From Lachnospiraceae bacterium (GTDB lineage Bacteria > Bacillota > Clostridia > Lachnospirales > Lachnospiraceae): a DNA stretch of 64,000 nt. Below are positions 25,233 to 34,349 of the stretch, in pieces. Positions within the stretch are counted from its first letter, which is position 1. Every line of letters begins with the position of its first letter. The notes under the pieces were generated by a model, which was not told the DNA's origin, did not search any database, and saw nothing but the letters and a program-made list of their open reading frames with translations. Made by a program: the position numbers and the translations under genes. The DNA lies in contig JAHZFJ010000007.1 in NCBI GenBank assembly GCA_019421365.1, forward strand, positions 79,359 through 143,358, in the 5' to 3' direction.

Positions 25233-26108
25233 ATGAAGATAAATAAAGGTAAAATTCTGATTGTTGCAAGCATACTAGTTTTAGCGAGTATTAATATTTT
25301 ATTACTTAGCTATATACATACTACGTTATCATATCAAAATATGATTCGTAAGTTACATACTTTAGATGTCAATATGGAACTTTTCCGAAGTATGGAATTC
25401 AAAGAGGATACCCTTACCATGCTCTTATCGGATAGTGATAAGAAGCATACCGACAAGATAGAAAATATTACGTTATCTATGATGCTAAATTCGTATACCT
25501 GTACGAAAAAAGGCGTTTCTAAATATCAAAAGCTATCAGAAACCATGGTAGATAAAGTTAATGAAACAAAGTTATATCAAAAATTATACGAAAGATATAA
25601 GATAATACTATCAGATATTCAGTATTTTCCTGTACCAGAAGATTTGGGAAAGAAGTATTTGGTTAGTTATGAGAATTCGTGGGGGAATCCTAGGACATAT
25701 GGTGGGGATCGCAGACATGAAGGAACGGATATTATGGCTAATGAGAATACACGTGGAATCTATCCGGTAGTAAGTGTATCAGATGGAGTTATTGAAAACA
25801 AAGGCTGGCTAGAACAAGGTGGATATCGTATTGGTGTTAGAAGTGAGAGTGGAGCGTATTATTATTATGCGCATTTGTATTCTTATGCACCTGATTTAGA
25901 AATAGGAGATAAGGTACTTGCTGGCCAATTATTAGGTTTTATGGGGGATACAGGATATAGTAAAGTTGAGGGGACAACAGGAAATTTCGATGTTCACTTA
26001 CATTTTGGGATTTATTACATGGAAGGGAATGATGAGATAAGCGTAAATCCATATTATATACTTAAGTATCTTGAACAATATAAATTATCATATGTATTTG
26101 GTGAATAA
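25233..26108 (+). CDS. M23 family peptidase (LytM-type), membrane-anchored
   Basis: 291 residues. One N-terminal transmembrane helix ('ILIVASILVLASINILLLSY') is followed by a region of about 120 residues and a zinc peptidase domain. 'RRHEGTDIMA' gives the HxxxD metal motif and 'FDVHLHFGIYY' the HxH motif; both are intact, so it should be active on peptidoglycan stem peptides or glycyl bonds, facing outside. The start ATG 25233 lies after CAGGGAGAG; the frame extends upstream to 25158 but overlaps the terminator. It is expressed apart from the preceding LCP gene. Confidence 0.9.
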   Translation: MKINKGKILIVASILVLASINILLLSYIHTTLSYQNMIRKLHTLDVNMELFRSMEFKEDTLTMLLSDSDKKHTDKIENITLSMMLNSYTCTKKGVSKYQKLSETMVDKVNETKLYQKLYERYKIILSDIQYFPVPEDLGKKYLVSYENSWGNPRTYGGDRRHEGTDIMANENTRGIYPVVSVSDGVIENKGWLEQGGYRIGVRSESGAYYYYAHLYSYAPDLEIGDKVLAGQLLGFMGDTGYSKVEGTTGNFDVHLHFGIYYMEGNDEISVNPYYILKYLEQYKLSYVFGE

Positions 26109-26141
26109 TGATAAAAATATAAGGTAAGTTTACAACTTTTG

Positions 26142-26150
26142 TGTTATAAT
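26142..26150 (+). promoter_or_regulatory. Extended -10 promoter of the RelA/SpoT-domain gene
   Basis: TGT-TATAAT. Transcription would begin near 26157, which rules out the GTG at 26159 as start codon and supports ATG 26183. Confidence 0.55.
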
Positions 26151-26182
26151 TAAAATACGTGAAGAAAGGTAAGGTGAGGTCT

Positions 26183-26986
26183 ATGGAGATACAATTGTGG
26201 AGAGAAATATTAGACCCATATGTACTGGCAGTCGATGAATTGGTAGTTAAATTTAATCATATTATCTCGGAATATCGCAACGCAGGAGAGTATTCACCGA
26301 TTGAACAAGTAAACGGTAGAGTGAAGAAGATATCAAGTATCTTAGAAAAGGCACAGAAGAAAAAGATACCGTTAGAGCATATAGAGGCACAAATCGAAGA
26401 TATTGCAGGTATTCGTATTATCTGTCAATTCGTAGAAGATATAGATAAAGTAGTTGAATTAATCAAATTAAGAAATGATATGGAGATTAAGTCAATCAAA
26501 GACTATATTGGAAATAAGAAAGAAAGTGGATATCGTAGTTATCACTTAATTATTTATTATACAGTACAGACATTACAAGGTCCAAAACGTCTACAAGCAG
26601 AGATACAGATTAGAACGCTTGCAATGAACTTTTGGGCTACAATTGAGCATTCTTTACAGTATAAGTACAAGCACAATATGCCACAACATATTAAAGATAG
26701 GTTGTTGAAAGCATCAGAAGCAATTATAATTTTAGATCAGGAGATGTCATCTGTAAGAGATGAGATTATGGATGCACAGAATTCATTTAGTATTAAAGCA
26801 AGTGTAGTATCGGACATCTTGACTAATATTCAGAATTTATATAAAGTAGCAAATCAAAGAGAAGTAGTAAAGATTCAGGATGAATTTTTACGCATATATC
26901 AAAGTGGTGATTTGGAACAACTTGAGCGTTTCAACAAAGAATTAGATATCATCTCAGAAGGATATCGTGCTCAAAGTTTGATTTAA
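26183..26986 (+). CDS. Small alarmone synthetase, RelQ/YjbM type
   Basis: 267 residues with a synthetase domain only; there is no HD hydrolase and no TGS/ACT tail. It should make (p)ppGpp from ATP and GTP or GDP in the cytoplasm. Motifs: 'EQVNGRVKKISSILEKAQKK' (basic ATP-binding face), 'IEDIAGIRIICQF', 'IKDYIGNKKESGYRSYHLII' and 'AEIQIRTLAMNFWATIEHS' with the catalytic glutamate. The C-terminal helices resemble those that form the RelQ tetramer. The start ATG 26183 is preceded by AAGGTGAGG. It has its own promoter. The bifunctional Rel should be elsewhere in the genome. Confidence 0.9.
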   Translation: MEIQLWREILDPYVLAVDELVVKFNHIISEYRNAGEYSPIEQVNGRVKKISSILEKAQKKKIPLEHIEAQIEDIAGIRIICQFVEDIDKVVELIKLRNDMEIKSIKDYIGNKKESGYRSYHLIIYYTVQTLQGPKRLQAEIQIRTLAMNFWATIEHSLQYKYKHNMPQHIKDRLLKASEAIIILDQEMSSVRDEIMDAQNSFSIKASVVSDILTNIQNLYKVANQREVVKIQDEFLRIYQSGDLEQLERFNKELDIISEGYRAQSLI

Positions 26987-27056
26987 TTATTACGATTGAT
27001 ATTTGTTTTATTATAGATAGTAGATAGTCTGTAACAGCAGACGGTTAGGAGTTAGA

Positions 27057-28535
27057 GTGGCATTACCAAAGAAATTTGAGGATAGAATGAGAGAACTGTT
27101 AGGGGATGAATTTGATGCATTCCTAAGCAGTTATAATGATAGATACAAAACAGGTTTACGAGTAAATCGATTGAAGTTAACAAGTGAGGACTTTGAAGCT
27201 ATAAGTCCCTGCCCTATAAAGCCGGTTCCTTGGACAACCAATGGTTTTTATTATGATGGAGATAATCAACCAGCAAAACATCCATATTATCATGCTGGTT
27301 TATACTACATCCAAGAACCAAGTGCGATGCTTCCTGCGGAGTTACTTCAGATAGAGCCAGGTGACAAAGTGTTAGATGTGTGTGCTGCCCCAGGAGGTAA
27401 GAGTACAGAATTGGCTGCAAAATTAGGTGGTACAGGCGTGATGGTTTCCAATGATATCAGCAATTCAAGAGCAAAAGCATTACTTAAGAACATTGAATTG
27501 TTCGGAATAAAAAATGCAGTTGTAATTAGTGAAGACCCTGCTAACTTGGTGAAATATTTTCCGGGATATTTTGATAAAATTCTTGTAGATGCTCCGTGTT
27601 CTGGTGAGGGGATGTTTCGTAAGGATCCAACCATTATCAAGAATTGGGAGCAGCTTGGCGTTGAGTATTATAATAACTTACAAAAGAATATTATACTTTA
27701 TGCAGCTGACATGTTGAAACCAGGTGGATATATGGTATATTCCACTTGTACCTTCTCACCAGAAGAGAATGAAGCAACAATTCGTTATCTATTAGAGAAC
27801 CGAGAAGGTTTTAGTGTAGAACCAGTTAAACGTGTAGAGGGGTTAGGTTATGGTCAGCCAGAATGGATTGATAGTGATGATGAACAGTTAAGGAATTGTA
27901 TTCGTGTATGGCCTCATAAGGTAGAGGGTGAAGGACATTTTACTGTCTTACTAAAGAAAAGTGCTGATGTAGAATCTACTTCTTATGTAGAATATCCTTA
28001 TAAGAAGGTAGTTTTATCAGACGAAGCAAAGGATTTCTTAGAACAAATAGATATGGATATGGATTTTGATCCAAATCTATTTGAGATTCGTGATGAACGA
28101 ATATATTATCTACCAGAAGGGCTACCAAATATGAAAGGACTTCGTATTCTTCGACAAGGCTTATATCTTGGAGATATGAAGAAAAATCGTTTTGAACCAA
28201 GCCAAGCTCTTGCAAACGCATTGAAAATTAGTAATTATTCGAATATATTGAATATCTTTAGTGATGGCATTGATGCCGTAAAATATCTGAAATGTGAAAC
28301 ACTTGATATTACGGAAAATTATATAACTTGTAAAAACAGTGAAGAATATGATATACTAATTGCCGCCAAGAAAGCAGGTAAGGAAGATATGCAAAGCTGT
28401 TCAGGCATTTTATTAGAGAGAAAGAAAAAGAACACATGGTTCTTAGTATGCGTTGACGGATATCCCCTAGGCTGGGCAAAATGCAGCAATAATGGAATGA
28501 AGAACAAATATTTTGCTGGATGGAGATGGATGTAA
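27057..28535 (+). CDS. 16S rRNA m5C methyltransferase, RsmF/YebU-like
   Basis: 492 residues. The SAM-binding motif 'KVLDVCAAPGGKSTELA' is near residue 104; motif IV 'ILVDAPCSGEGMF' and motif VI 'MVYSTCTFSPEENEA' hold the two cysteines used for C5 methylation. The C-terminal half has the RsmF-type extra domain and PUA-like end ('KKKNTWFLVCVDGYPLGWAK'). It modifies ribosomal RNA or tRNA; the exact base cannot be told from sequence. The start is GTG 27057 after TTAGGAG. The downstream pseudouridine synthase gene overlaps its stop (TAATG), so the two rRNA modifiers are coupled. Confidence 0.92.
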   Translation: MALPKKFEDRMRELLGDEFDAFLSSYNDRYKTGLRVNRLKLTSEDFEAISPCPIKPVPWTTNGFYYDGDNQPAKHPYYHAGLYYIQEPSAMLPAELLQIEPGDKVLDVCAAPGGKSTELAAKLGGTGVMVSNDISNSRAKALLKNIELFGIKNAVVISEDPANLVKYFPGYFDKILVDAPCSGEGMFRKDPTIIKNWEQLGVEYYNNLQKNIILYAADMLKPGGYMVYSTCTFSPEENEATIRYLLENREGFSVEPVKRVEGLGYGQPEWIDSDDEQLRNCIRVWPHKVEGEGHFTVLLKKSADVESTSYVEYPYKKVVLSDEAKDFLEQIDMDMDFDPNLFEIRDERIYYLPEGLPNMKGLRILRQGLYLGDMKKNRFEPSQALANALKISNYSNILNIFSDGIDAVKYLKCETLDITENYITCKNSEEYDILIAAKKAGKEDMQSCSGILLERKKKNTWFLVCVDGYPLGWAKCSNNGMKNKYFAGWRWM

Positions 28536-29248
28536 TGAAAGAATTAATGCGTTTAGATAAATACTTAGCAGATATGGGAGTAGGGACTCGAAGTGAAGTA
28601 AAAGTGCTTATCAAAAAAAGAAGAGTACAAGTTAATAATGAAGTTGTCAATGATCCGAATCGTAAGATCACTGTAGGTGTAGATATCGTTAGTTTTGATG
28701 GTAGAGATGTTTCCTATGTGCATTATGAGTATTATATGTTGAATAAACCTGCTGGAGTATTATCCGCAACGGAAGATAAGCGTGCCGAGACCGTTATTGA
28801 CTTGATAACAACATCAAAGAGAAAAGATTTATTCCCAGTAGGAAGATTAGATAGAGATACGGAAGGTTTACTTCTGATTACTAACGATGGAGATTTAGCA
28901 CATTCATTATTAAGTCCTAAAAAACATGTAGACAAAAAATATTATGCGAAAGTAGAAGGTTTTGTTACTAAAGAAGATGTTGAAGCTTTTGCTATAGGGC
29001 TACAAGTCGATGAAGACTTCCAAGCAATGCCTGCTAAATTAACGATTTTGTCACAAGGTGAGTTTAGTGAGATTACCTTAATAATACAAGAAGGGAAATT
29101 TCATCAAGTTAAGAGAATGTTTGAAGTAGTGGGGAAAAAGGTAGTGTATCTGAAACGTTTATCAATGGGATCGCTACAACTTGATGAATCTTTGCAACCT
29201 GGTGAATATAGAGAGGTTACAGAAGAAGAACTTGCATTATTGAAGTAA
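28535..29248 (+). CDS. Pseudouridine synthase, RsuA/RluB/RluE/RluF family
   Basis: About 237 residues. An N-terminal S4 RNA-binding domain ('MRLDKYLADMGVGTRSEVKVLIKK' region) is followed by the catalytic domain with 'LFPVGRLDRDTEGLLLITNDG', where the aspartate after 'GRL' attacks uridine. 'GKFHQVKRMFEVVGKKVVYLKR' is the family's C-terminal motif. The start ATG 28535 overlaps the upstream stop as TAATG, with GGAG nine bases before. In-frame ATGs at 28520 and 28526 are possible but less well placed. RsuA and RluB types modify 16S or 23S rRNA; which one applies here is open. Confidence 0.92.
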   Translation: MKELMRLDKYLADMGVGTRSEVKVLIKKRRVQVNNEVVNDPNRKITVGVDIVSFDGRDVSYVHYEYYMLNKPAGVLSATEDKRAETVIDLITTSKRKDLFPVGRLDRDTEGLLLITNDGDLAHSLLSPKKHVDKKYYAKVEGFVTKEDVEAFAIGLQVDEDFQAMPAKLTILSQGEFSEITLIIQEGKFHQVKRMFEVVGKKVVYLKRLSMGSLQLDESLQPGEYREVTEEELALLK

Positions 29249-29283
29249 TTGCCTAGTTAGGCAGTATAGAAAAGGAGAGCATA

Positions 29284-29952
29284 ATGTTAAATAATATAGA
29301 TGCAGTTATTTTTGATTTAGATGGTACATTAGTTGATTCCATGTGGATGTGGAAAGAAATTGATGTGGAGTACTTAAGTAAATTTGGAATTGAAGTTCCA
29401 AGTGATTTACAACAAGCTGTGGAAGGAATGAGTTTTTCTGAAACAGCACAGTATTTCAAAGATCGTTTTAATTTATCAGATCCAGTAGATGTAATAAAGG
29501 CAGAATGGAATAAGATGGCATGGGATAAATACGGGAATGAAGTACCTCTTAAGAAAGGGGTTATCGAATTTCTTGAAGAATTACGTAGTAGAGGGATTAA
29601 AACAGGTATTGCTACAAGTAATTCAAGGGAATTAGTGAATCATGTATTAAAGAGTTTGAATATAACAGAATATTTTGATTCTGTGCGTACTTCTTGTGAA
29701 GCGAAAAAAGGTAAACCAGCACCAGACATCTATCTTCTAGTAGCTGATGATTTGCAAGTAGATCCAAAAAACTGTCTAGTGTTTGAGGATTTAGCACTTG
29801 GAGTTATGGCGGGTAAAAGCGCTGGAATGAGCGTGTGTGCCGTATTTGATCCATATTCTGAAGACGACAAAGATAGAAAACGTGAGCTTGCTGATTATTA
29901 TATCGATACTTATTTTGATATATTTGAAAACAGAGTAGAGAAACTTGCATAA
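29284..29952 (+). CDS. HAD-superfamily phosphatase, beta-phosphoglucomutase-like
   Basis: 222 residues. The HAD core motifs are intact: I 'VIFDLDGTLVDSMWMW' (nucleophile D), II 'TGIATSNSRE', III lysine in 'EAKKGKPAPDIYL' and IV 'CLVFEDLALGVMAGKSAGM'. A helical cap between motifs I and II puts it in subfamily I, near beta-phosphoglucomutase and sugar or nucleotide phosphatases. The substrate cannot be read from the sequence. The ATG follows AAAAGGAGAG. It follows the pseudouridine synthase by 35 bases and may share its transcript. Confidence 0.9.
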   Translation: MLNNIDAVIFDLDGTLVDSMWMWKEIDVEYLSKFGIEVPSDLQQAVEGMSFSETAQYFKDRFNLSDPVDVIKAEWNKMAWDKYGNEVPLKKGVIEFLEELRSRGIKTGIATSNSRELVNHVLKSLNITEYFDSVRTSCEAKKGKPAPDIYLLVADDLQVDPKNCLVFEDLALGVMAGKSAGMSVCAVFDPYSEDDKDRKRELADYYIDTYFDIFENRVEKLA

Positions 29953-30023
29953 GTTTATGTAATAAATAGCGATAAATAAAAATAAACCAGATGCATTTGA
30001 ATTGTTATATAGAAAGGTATGTC

Positions 30024-32000
30024 ATGATAAGAGATTATTTACCAATATCCAAAGAGGATATGAAGAAAAGAGGAATAGAGCAACTAGATTTTGTGTATGT
30101 AATAGGGGATGCCTATGTAGACCATCCATCTTTTGGACCTGCTATTATTAGTAGGATTCTTGAAGCGAATGGATATCAAGTTGGTATCATTGCACAACCA
30201 GATTGGAAAGACGAAGAGAGTATACAGATACTTGGAAAACCTCGTCTTGGTTTCTTAGTAAGTGCTGGTAATATGGATACCATGGTTAACCATTACACAG
30301 TTGCAAAGAAGCATCGTAAAGTTGATGCCTATTCGCCAGGTGGCGTTATGGGAAAACGACCAGATCGTGCTACTATTGTATATTGTAATTTGATCCGTAA
30401 AGTATACAAGGATATTCCGATTGTTACAGGTGGAATTGAGGCGAGTCTTAGAAGACTTGCTCATTATGATTATTGGAGTGATAAAGTAAAACGTTCGATT
30501 CTTCTTGATTCAGGAGCAGATATTATATCTTATGGAATGGGAGAGCATTCGATTGTTGAAATTGCAGATGCATTAGCAAGCGGTATTGCTGTTTCAGATA
30601 TAACATTTATACCAGGAACGGTATATAAGGCAAAGAATTTAGACTCTGTGTATGATGCAGTTATATTACCAGATTATCAAAGTATCTTGGCAAGTAAAGA
30701 GGAATTTGCAAGAAGTTTCTATAAACAATACTGTAATACAGATCCATTTACAGCAAAACCATTAGTTGAAAAATATAAAGAAAATGAATATGTAGTACAA
30801 AACCCACCATCGAAGCCACTTTCTCAGGCGGAGATGGACCGTGTATATGCATTACCATTTATGCGCGATTATCACCCAAGTTACGAAGCACAAGGTGGAA
30901 TACCTGCAATAGAGGAATTGAAATTCAGTTTAGTTAGTAACCGAGGGTGTTTCGGAGGCTGTAGTTTCTGTGCCTTAACATTCCATCAAGGTAGAATGAT
31001 TCAAACTAGAAGTCATGAGTCAATTCTACAGGAAGCACAGCACCTAATATGGGACAAGGATTTTAAAGGTTATATTAATGATGTTGGTGGTCCTACCGCT
31101 AACTTTAGACATACGGCTTGTGAGAAGCAAAAGACAAAAGGTGTTTGTGTCAATAAGCAATGTCTTTTCCCTACACCTTGTAAGAATCTTAAGATTGATC
31201 ATTCGGATTACTTAAGTCTACTGAAGAAATTAAGAGAATTACCGAATGTTAAGAAAGTATTCATACGTTCAGGCATCCGTTTTGATTACCTTATTAATGA
31301 TAAAGATGATACATTTATGAAGGAGCTTTGTGAGCATCATGTAAGTGGTCAATTGAAAGTAGCGCCTGAGCATATTAGTGATAACGTACTAAAGCTTATG
31401 GGTAAACCATCGAATAATGTGTATGAAAGATTTATCAAAGCATATAAGAAAACAAACGACGAAGTTGGTAAGAAGCAATTCGTAGTTCCTTATCTTATGT
31501 CTTCGCATCCTGGTTCTACTATGAAAGAAGCGGTAGCTCTTGCGGAATATCTAAGGGATCTAGGATACATGCCTGAGCAGGTACAAGATTTCTATCCAAC
31601 TCCATCAACTATATCAACTTGTATGTACTATACAGAGTTAGATCCAAGAACAATGGAGAAGGTGTATGTACCAAAGAATCCACATGAGAAAGCCATGCAA
31701 CGAGCATTGATTCAATATCGTAATCCAAAGAACTATGAACTTGTAGTAGAAGCACTACAAAAAGCTGGACGTACTGACTTAATTGGATTTGATAAGAACT
31801 GTTTAATACGCCCAAGAAACAATGATCGTTATGGACAAAATAATCAAAATGGGCAAAGTGGACATGGTAGAGGTAAGGAATCCGGTTCTGGAAAGTATAC
31901 TTTTTCAAGCAAAGGAGCAAAGGGTACATCAAACGGTAATTCCAATGGTAAACCTAAGAAGAAAAAAGCCATTCGTAATGTTCATAAAGCAAAGAAGTAA
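30024..32000 (+). CDS. YgiQ family radical SAM protein (UPF0313)
   Basis: 658 residues. The central radical SAM cluster motif is 'SNRGCFGGCSFCALTFHQG' (Cx3Cx2C). Family features include 'YSPGGVMGKRPDRA' and 'PIVTGGIEASLRRLAHYDYWSD' at the N-terminus, and 'KVAPEHISDNVLKLMGKPS' and 'DFYPTPSTISTCMYYT' in the C-terminal half. The reaction of this conserved family is unknown. The last 50 residues are a Gly/Asn/Ser/Lys-rich basic tail, possibly nucleic-acid binding. ATG 30024 with GAAAGG upstream is chosen over the earlier ATG at 29991. It stands alone and needs reductant and SAM. Confidence 0.93.
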   Translation: MIRDYLPISKEDMKKRGIEQLDFVYVIGDAYVDHPSFGPAIISRILEANGYQVGIIAQPDWKDEESIQILGKPRLGFLVSAGNMDTMVNHYTVAKKHRKVDAYSPGGVMGKRPDRATIVYCNLIRKVYKDIPIVTGGIEASLRRLAHYDYWSDKVKRSILLDSGADIISYGMGEHSIVEIADALASGIAVSDITFIPGTVYKAKNLDSVYDAVILPDYQSILASKEEFARSFYKQYCNTDPFTAKPLVEKYKENEYVVQNPPSKPLSQAEMDRVYALPFMRDYHPSYEAQGGIPAIEELKFSLVSNRGCFGGCSFCALTFHQGRMIQTRSHESILQEAQHLIWDKDFKGYINDVGGPTANFRHTACEKQKTKGVCVNKQCLFPTPCKNLKIDHSDYLSLLKKLRELPNVKKVFIRSGIRFDYLINDKDDTFMKELCEHHVSGQLKVAPEHISDNVLKLMGKPSNNVYERFIKAYKKTNDEVGKKQFVVPYLMSSHPGSTMKEAVALAEYLRDLGYMPEQVQDFYPTPSTISTCMYYTELDPRTMEKVYVPKNPHEKAMQRALIQYRNPKNYELVVEALQKAGRTDLIGFDKNCLIRPRNNDRYGQNNQNGQSGHGRGKESGSGKYTFSSKGAKGTSNGNSNGKPKKKKAIRNVHKAKK

Positions 32001-32104
32001 GTGGCTGATACTTTTCTTATAGAAAGTCGTAAGTTGTGGATTCGTCTGATGAATGCATGATTTGAGAGAAAACACAGTGGATTAACGAGCAGGAGGAAGC
32101 ATAC

Positions 32105-32701
32105 GTGGATAAGGGGATGCACGGATACATTAAGTACAAGAAGAACAAACAATTAAGAGATACAATAATTATTGCACTTATAGGCATAATTATATTTGTA
32201 GTAGGCTATCTTTTGAATGATAACTCGAGAAACAATGTATTTACTATAATTACAATTTTATTAGCATTGCCTGGAGCAAAGATGTTTGTTGGTTATATTA
32301 TAGTCGCCCCTTATCGATCAATGAATGATAAGAAATATGAACAAGTATGTAACGTTATTTCTCCAAATACAACAATGATATCTGATTTAGTAATCACTTC
32401 TCCTGATAAGGTAATTAACCTGGATTGTATTGTTGTAGATGACCATCATGTTATTGCATTGTCAGGAAAAGAAGGACAAGATATATCTTATATTCAGACG
32501 TATCTGGTGAGAACAATTAAAAACCAAGGATATTCCCCTGAAGTGAAAGTACTAACTGATTTTAGTAAATTCCTATTACGTGTGAAGGCACTTGGTAATT
32601 CAAAAGAACAGGAGCAAGCACAAGTAGAACAAGTTGATGAGAATACTAAGAGCTGCGAACGAGAAGAAGTTGTTAACTTATTGAAGACTTTGAATATATA
32701 A
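32105..32701 (+). CDS. Membrane protein of unknown function
   Basis: 198 residues. Two close N-terminal membrane helices ('TIIIALIGIIIFVVGYLL' and 'VFTIITILLALPGAKMFVGY') precede a soluble domain of about 130 residues ('NLDCIVVDDHHVIALSGKEGQD', 'YIQTYLVRTIKNQGYSPEVKVL') that looks like a compact alpha/beta fold. I do not recognise the family. The start is GTG 32105, with AGGAGGAAG upstream. It starts 104 bases after YgiQ and ends 26 bases before the RluD-like gene, probably in one transcript with the latter. Confidence 0.75.
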   Translation: MDKGMHGYIKYKKNKQLRDTIIIALIGIIIFVVGYLLNDNSRNNVFTIITILLALPGAKMFVGYIIVAPYRSMNDKKYEQVCNVISPNTTMISDLVITSPDKVINLDCIVVDDHHVIALSGKEGQDISYIQTYLVRTIKNQGYSPEVKVLTDFSKFLLRVKALGNSKEQEQAQVEQVDENTKSCEREEVVNLLKTLNI

Positions 32702-32727
32702 AAGTAAATATAATGGAGTAAATAGTA

Positions 32728-33687
32728 ATGCAAAGTATAATTGTATCAAAAAACGAAGCAAATCAAAGACTTGATAAGTTGCTTGCCAAATATCTGAACA
32801 AAGCCCCAAAGAGTTTCCTGTATAAGATGCTTCGTAAGAAGAATATTACTTTGAATGGAAAGAAAGCAGATGGCAGTGAAAAATTAGTGGAAAGTGATGA
32901 AATCAAGCTATTCTTAGCAGAAGAAACAATAGCAAAGTTTAGTGAAGTCCTAGTAGAAGAAGTTGAGGAAGGAATTCAAATTATCTACGAAGATGAGAAC
33001 ATACTTTTGATTAATAAAGAAGTAGGAATGTTATCACAAAAAGCAGAAAAGTCTGATGTATCTTTAGTTGAATGTATTATCACATATCTGCTACAGAGTA
33101 ATCAGTTGACGAAAGAGGAATTAAGAAGCTTCAAGCCTTCTATCTGTAATCGACTTGACCGTAATACAAGTGGTCTTGTAGTAGCGGGTAAGACATTAAT
33201 TGGTTTACAAACCATGGCGGAACTGTTTAAAGAGCGTACCATCGATAAGTATTATCACTGTATCGTCAAAGGGAAGGTGGAACAGCAACAAAGAATTGAG
33301 GGCTTTTTGTATAAAGATGAGAAAACGAATAAAGTTTCAATTACAAATCATGCCATAGAAGGAGCTGACCCTATTGCAACAGAATATGTACCACTTAAAA
33401 CAAATGGTTCGTATACCTTGCTACAGGTTAAATTAATAACAGGTAAGACGCACCAGATTCGTGCACATCTAAAAAGTATTGGACATCCTATAATCGGGGA
33501 CTTTAAGTACGGTAATCGAGGTGTGAATGAACAGATGAAGAAACAGTTTTCTTTAGAAAATCAGTTGTTACATGCGTATTGCCTAAGATTTCCTAAGGTA
33601 GAAGGTGCATGTAGTAATCTATCAGGAAAAGAATTTATAGCAGCAAGACCTGCATTATTTGAAAGGATAGTAAATGAGTTGTTTTAA
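32728..33687 (+). CDS. Pseudouridine synthase, RluA/RluD family
   Basis: 319 residues. An S4 domain ('NQRLDKLLAKYLNKAPKSFLYKMLRKKNI') is joined to the RluA-type catalytic core, with 'SICNRLDRNTSGLVVAGK' carrying the catalytic aspartate and 'LITGKTHQIRAHLKSIGHPIIGD' as the family signature. It probably isomerises uridines of 23S rRNA or tRNA. The ATG follows AATGGAG by ten bases. Confidence 0.93.
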   Translation: MQSIIVSKNEANQRLDKLLAKYLNKAPKSFLYKMLRKKNITLNGKKADGSEKLVESDEIKLFLAEETIAKFSEVLVEEVEEGIQIIYEDENILLINKEVGMLSQKAEKSDVSLVECIITYLLQSNQLTKEELRSFKPSICNRLDRNTSGLVVAGKTLIGLQTMAELFKERTIDKYYHCIVKGKVEQQQRIEGFLYKDEKTNKVSITNHAIEGADPIATEYVPLKTNGSYTLLQVKLITGKTHQIRAHLKSIGHPIIGDFKYGNRGVNEQMKKQFSLENQLLHAYCLRFPKVEGACSNLSGKEFIAARPALFERIVNELF

Positions 33688-33794
33688 AACTTACGATTCT
33701 TTCTTTTAGCGAGAATAGAGAAAAATCACTTTATAAAAGAAAAATGTTATGGTATACTCTGTTAGGAACTATAAACTAAGAGGAGGATTAAAGT

Positions 33795-34346
33795 ATGAAA
33801 AAGAAGTTTGGTATCAAAGAAGTTGTAGCAATTGGTATTGGTACAGCACTTTTTGTTGCTTTAACAGAAGTACAAATTCCAATCGGTATTCCAAATACAT
33901 ACTTGCAACCTAGAATGGCCGTATTTGCATTTCTTGCTGCAGTATTTGGACCAATTGTTGGTGGAGTAATCGGAATATTAGGACATGCACTTGGAGACTT
34001 AATATTCTATGGAAGTGTATGGTGGAGCTGGGTTATACCGGAAGCAGTAATTGGTATTGCAATTGGTTTGCTTGCTAAGAAGTTTGCCATTAAAGAAGGT
34101 GGCTTTGGTAAAAAGTCGATTATTACATTCAATGTGGCACAAGTACTAGCTAATGCAGTAGCATGGATTGTTGTGGCACCAGCATTAGATATAATTATAT
34201 ATGTAGAACCAGCGAATAAAGTATTTACACAAGGTGCATACGCTGCACTTGGTAATGTACTAATAATCGGTATTTTGGGTACTCTATTAGCATCTGGCTA
34301 TGCTAAAATTGGAGCAAAATCATCAAGCCTTAGTAAAGAGGACTAG
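33795..34346 (+). CDS. ECF transporter substrate-binding (S) component, UPF0397 family
   Basis: 183 residues and about five membrane spans: 'VVAIGIGTALFVALTEV', 'MAVFAFLAAVFGPIVGGVIGILGHALGDLI', 'WWSWVIPEAVIGIAIGLLA', 'ITFNVAQVLANAVAWIVVAPAL' and 'ALGNVLIIGILGTLLASGY' (each seen as a hydrophobic block). The 'GIPNTYLQPRM' and 'GHALGDLIFYGSVWWSW' signatures point to UPF0397. These proteins bind a vitamin or vitamin precursor; the substrate is unsettled. The ATG follows AGAGGAGG. The gene is directly followed by its own dedicated ATPase and T component, i.e. a group I ECF system. Confidence 0.9.
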   Translation: MKKKFGIKEVVAIGIGTALFVALTEVQIPIGIPNTYLQPRMAVFAFLAAVFGPIVGGVIGILGHALGDLIFYGSVWWSWVIPEAVIGIAIGLLAKKFAIKEGGFGKKSIITFNVAQVLANAVAWIVVAPALDIIIYVEPANKVFTQGAYAALGNVLIIGILGTLLASGYAKIGAKSSSLSKED

Positions 34347-34349
34347 GAT